Assembly: GCF_002706375.1 (NCBI RefSeq)
Contig: NZ_CP017706.1
Span: 1,302,001-1,366,000, forward strand
Reading direction: 5' to 3'
Length of the DNA stretch: 64,000 bases
From: Lactobacillus amylovorus DSM 20531
Lineage (GTDB): Bacteria > Bacillota > Bacilli > Lactobacillales > Lactobacillaceae
Under the pieces are notes generated by a model. That model was not told where the DNA came from and ran no database searches. It saw only the letters and a list, made by a program, of their open reading frames with translations. Below, piece after piece: positions 62,493-64,000 of this stretch. Numbering within the stretch: the stretch's first letter is position 1; every line of letters begins with the position of its first letter. The position numbers and the translations under genes were made by a program.

Positions 62493-62667
62493 ACTCTAAG
62501 TCAAGTATTATCAACGATTTTAGGTAATTTTATTTTGAAATAAGAGCCTAATTTGAATGGAGCCTCCGGAGAATCAAGTCAAATATCTGACTTTAGGGCA
62601 TGAAAAATACAGCCTGCCTTCTGTAATTTCAAAAAAGAGGCTGTTATAATATCTATTGGATCAATTT

Positions 62668-63891
62668 TTATGACAAAAGTCTTTGGTTATGTTTGGCTAC
62701 GTCATAGCTATATAATTGATCATTCTTAATTAAAGCGAAGATCGTCCGTAATAATTTATGGATCGATGCGATAGCGGCCTTCTTGTGACTTGCAGTCTCA
62801 GAAGACCGTTTTCGTTTCTCGTAATAATCCGCAATATGGCAAGGGTTGCCTGCTTTCTTGGCCGATTGAATTTGGTTGATTGCCAAGTACAGCACCTTTC
62901 TGCCGATAGCTGTCCCACGCTTTGAAATTGACAGGTGGGCCGTGAGGTTGCCAGATTCATAAACTTGAGGGTCAACGCCAACGAAGGCATTTAATTGGTT
63001 AGGGTTTTTAAAGCGTCTGATATCTCCGAGCTCACTAATAATTCTCAAGGCAGTGTTTTCGCCGATGCCTGGAATGCTTGTGAGGATCTCCAGATCCCGC
63101 TTAGGAGCCAGCTTAGCCATCTCCTGTAAAGCAGTCTGGCACTCTTCTTCAGCGCTTAGGATGTTGTTAATAGCTATTTTGAGGCCATGAACATAAGCAC
63201 TGTCTTTTTTGACAGCTGGGCATGCGACTTTAGCTAAACGAATAAGCTTTTGCATTATATCGTTAGCACGTTTCTTACCAATACCAGATAAGCTCTTTAA
63301 GAAGTCGATGATATCGGCTTCTTTTGTTTCTAATACGATATCAGGGTGCGGGAATCTGAGAACAATACTCCAGTAGTTTTTTCCTCTTGGAGTAGCCATC
63401 ACGTGTTCGATCTCTGGGAAAGTAAGCTGAATGGCTTTGTGCAGTCTATTCTTGTTGGTTATCAGATCGTGCGAAGCCTGCTCGTAGATGCGGTTGTTGG
63501 CCATCAATTCTTGATATTCTTCGCTTTGAACATAGGCCAGCCGTTGCGGGTGCTCAGATTGCAGCTTGGCGAGATACATTGCATCAAGCTTATCGGTCTT
63601 GTTCTGGTGCAGGTCATCCTTTGTCTTTCTTTTGGCTTCCAGTGGGTTCATCATGACATAGCGTAATTCGTGCATGTTCAAAAACGCCTGGAGTCTTCTG
63701 GAGTAGACGCCAGTTGCTTCAAAGATAATTTGCGGGTTGGTAACCTGTTTAAGGTCATCTAGCAGCTGATTGAAGCCTACCATATCGTTGGAGATGGCAT
63801 AGTCATTAACTTTTTGGCCATTGACCATAATGCATACGTTAGACTTCCGGCTGCTAACATCAATACCGAAAACAGTTTTCAATAAATCCAT
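62668..63891 (-). CDS. IS110-family transposase
   Basis: 407 residues from the ATG at 63891 (cggaggt RBS). The N-terminal DEDD domain has Asp in FGIDVSSRKSN near 8, Glu in FEATGVYSRR near 58 and Asp in NKTDKLDAMYLA near 98. The C-terminal domain has SIPGIGENTALRIISELGDIRRF and the FVGVDPQVYESGN segment with the catalytic Ser. Intact. A C-terminal scrap of a related element lies at 40820-40964. IS110 members lack long inverted repeats and may use a bridge RNA from a non-coding end. Confidence 0.93.
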   Translation of the reverse strand: MDLLKTVFGIDVSSRKSNVCIMVNGQKVNDYAISNDMVGFNQLLDDLKQVTNPQIIFEATGVYSRRLQAFLNMHELRYVMMNPLEAKRKTKDDLHQNKTDKLDAMYLAKLQSEHPQRLAYVQSEEYQELMANNRIYEQASHDLITNKNRLHKAIQLTFPEIEHVMATPRGKNYWSIVLRFPHPDIVLETKEADIIDFLKSLSGIGKKRANDIMQKLIRLAKVACPAVKKDSAYVHGLKIAINNILSAEEECQTALQEMAKLAPKRDLEILTSIPGIGENTALRIISELGDIRRFKNPNQLNAFVGVDPQVYESGNLTAHLSISKRGTAIGRKVLYLAINQIQSAKKAGNPCHIADYYEKRKRSSETASHKKAAIASIHKLLRTIFALIKNDQLYSYDVAKHNQRLLS

Positions 63892-64000
63892 AAGAATAAA
63901 CCTCCGCTTTACTTGGAGATGAGCTACCTTCACCCAATTCAATCAGATCTAATTTTCTCAACCGGACTTTAACAGCCAACATACTTAGACGAGATTCTAA

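Noticed and set aside
40626..62525. Short similarity between 40626-40656 and 62495-62525 (AAGTATTATCAA core).
   Set aside because: About 23 of 31 bases match and flanks do not; both are near IS110 sequence, but it is too short and AT-rich to call a repeat.
1..64000. CRISPR arrays, tRNA and rRNA genes.
   Set aside because: No regularly spaced direct repeats with unique spacers and no cloverleaf or rRNA sequence noticed by eye; tRNAscan-SE and a CRISPR finder would confirm.

Overview
The window is a low-GC Firmicute chromosome segment that reads as a member of the Lactobacillus acidophilus/helveticus group. The signs are a rsmG-noc-parA-parB-DUF951-ychF block, Lys-type murE with aspartate racemase, a two-subunit flavin reductase next to apbE, an acidophilus-type class II bacteriocin locus, and many insertion sequences and fresh pseudogenes. 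The IS load and decay suggest a dairy-adapted L. helveticus-like strain. The species call is inference.

Layout. 1-9 kb: histidine phosphatase, TetR plus ABC exporter, C69 dipeptidase, a second TetR gene, flavin reductase pair, tyrosine phosphatase, ApbE and CvpA. 9.3-14.8 kb: rsmG, noc, parA, parB, DUF951, ychF, DUF1129. 14.9-20.5 kb: heterodimeric ABC exporter followed by an OmpR-type two-component system. 20.5-30.3 kb: murE-racD, small membrane proteins (two frameshifted), lactate oxidase, GH31 glucosidase and an AAA ATPase.

30.3-44.5 kb is the most unusual part: a quorum-sensing class II bacteriocin island. It holds a double-glycine pheromone, histidine kinase and LytTR regulator. It also has two sets of double-glycine prepeptides, a lone double-glycine peptide, a C39 exporter with an HlyD-like partner, an LPXTG-anchored thioredoxin-like protein, immunity-like proteins and a DUF2975/HTH pair. 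Six promoters carry paired 9-bp repeats at 21-22 bp periodicity; four of them have exactly 29 bp between the right repeat and the -10 box. The island is damaged: the exporter is split by an IS30 element, one prepeptide and two small genes are frameshifted, an IS256 copy sits behind the regulator, and remnants of IS3 and IS110 elements are scattered.

44.6-64 kb: ABC-2 exporter, fruRKA with a symmetric four-site operator array, a second IS30 copy, a candidate ~67-nt small RNA, LytTR/DUF3021, ArsR plus a metal ABC transporter with a structured leader, a DUF4767-like gene split by an IS605-type element (TnpA, TnpB, putative omega RNA), a PPOX pseudogene, lactate permease, a decayed DUF4143 ATPase, a parS-like site inside a terminator, and an IS110 copy. 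I saw no rRNA, tRNA or CRISPR array.
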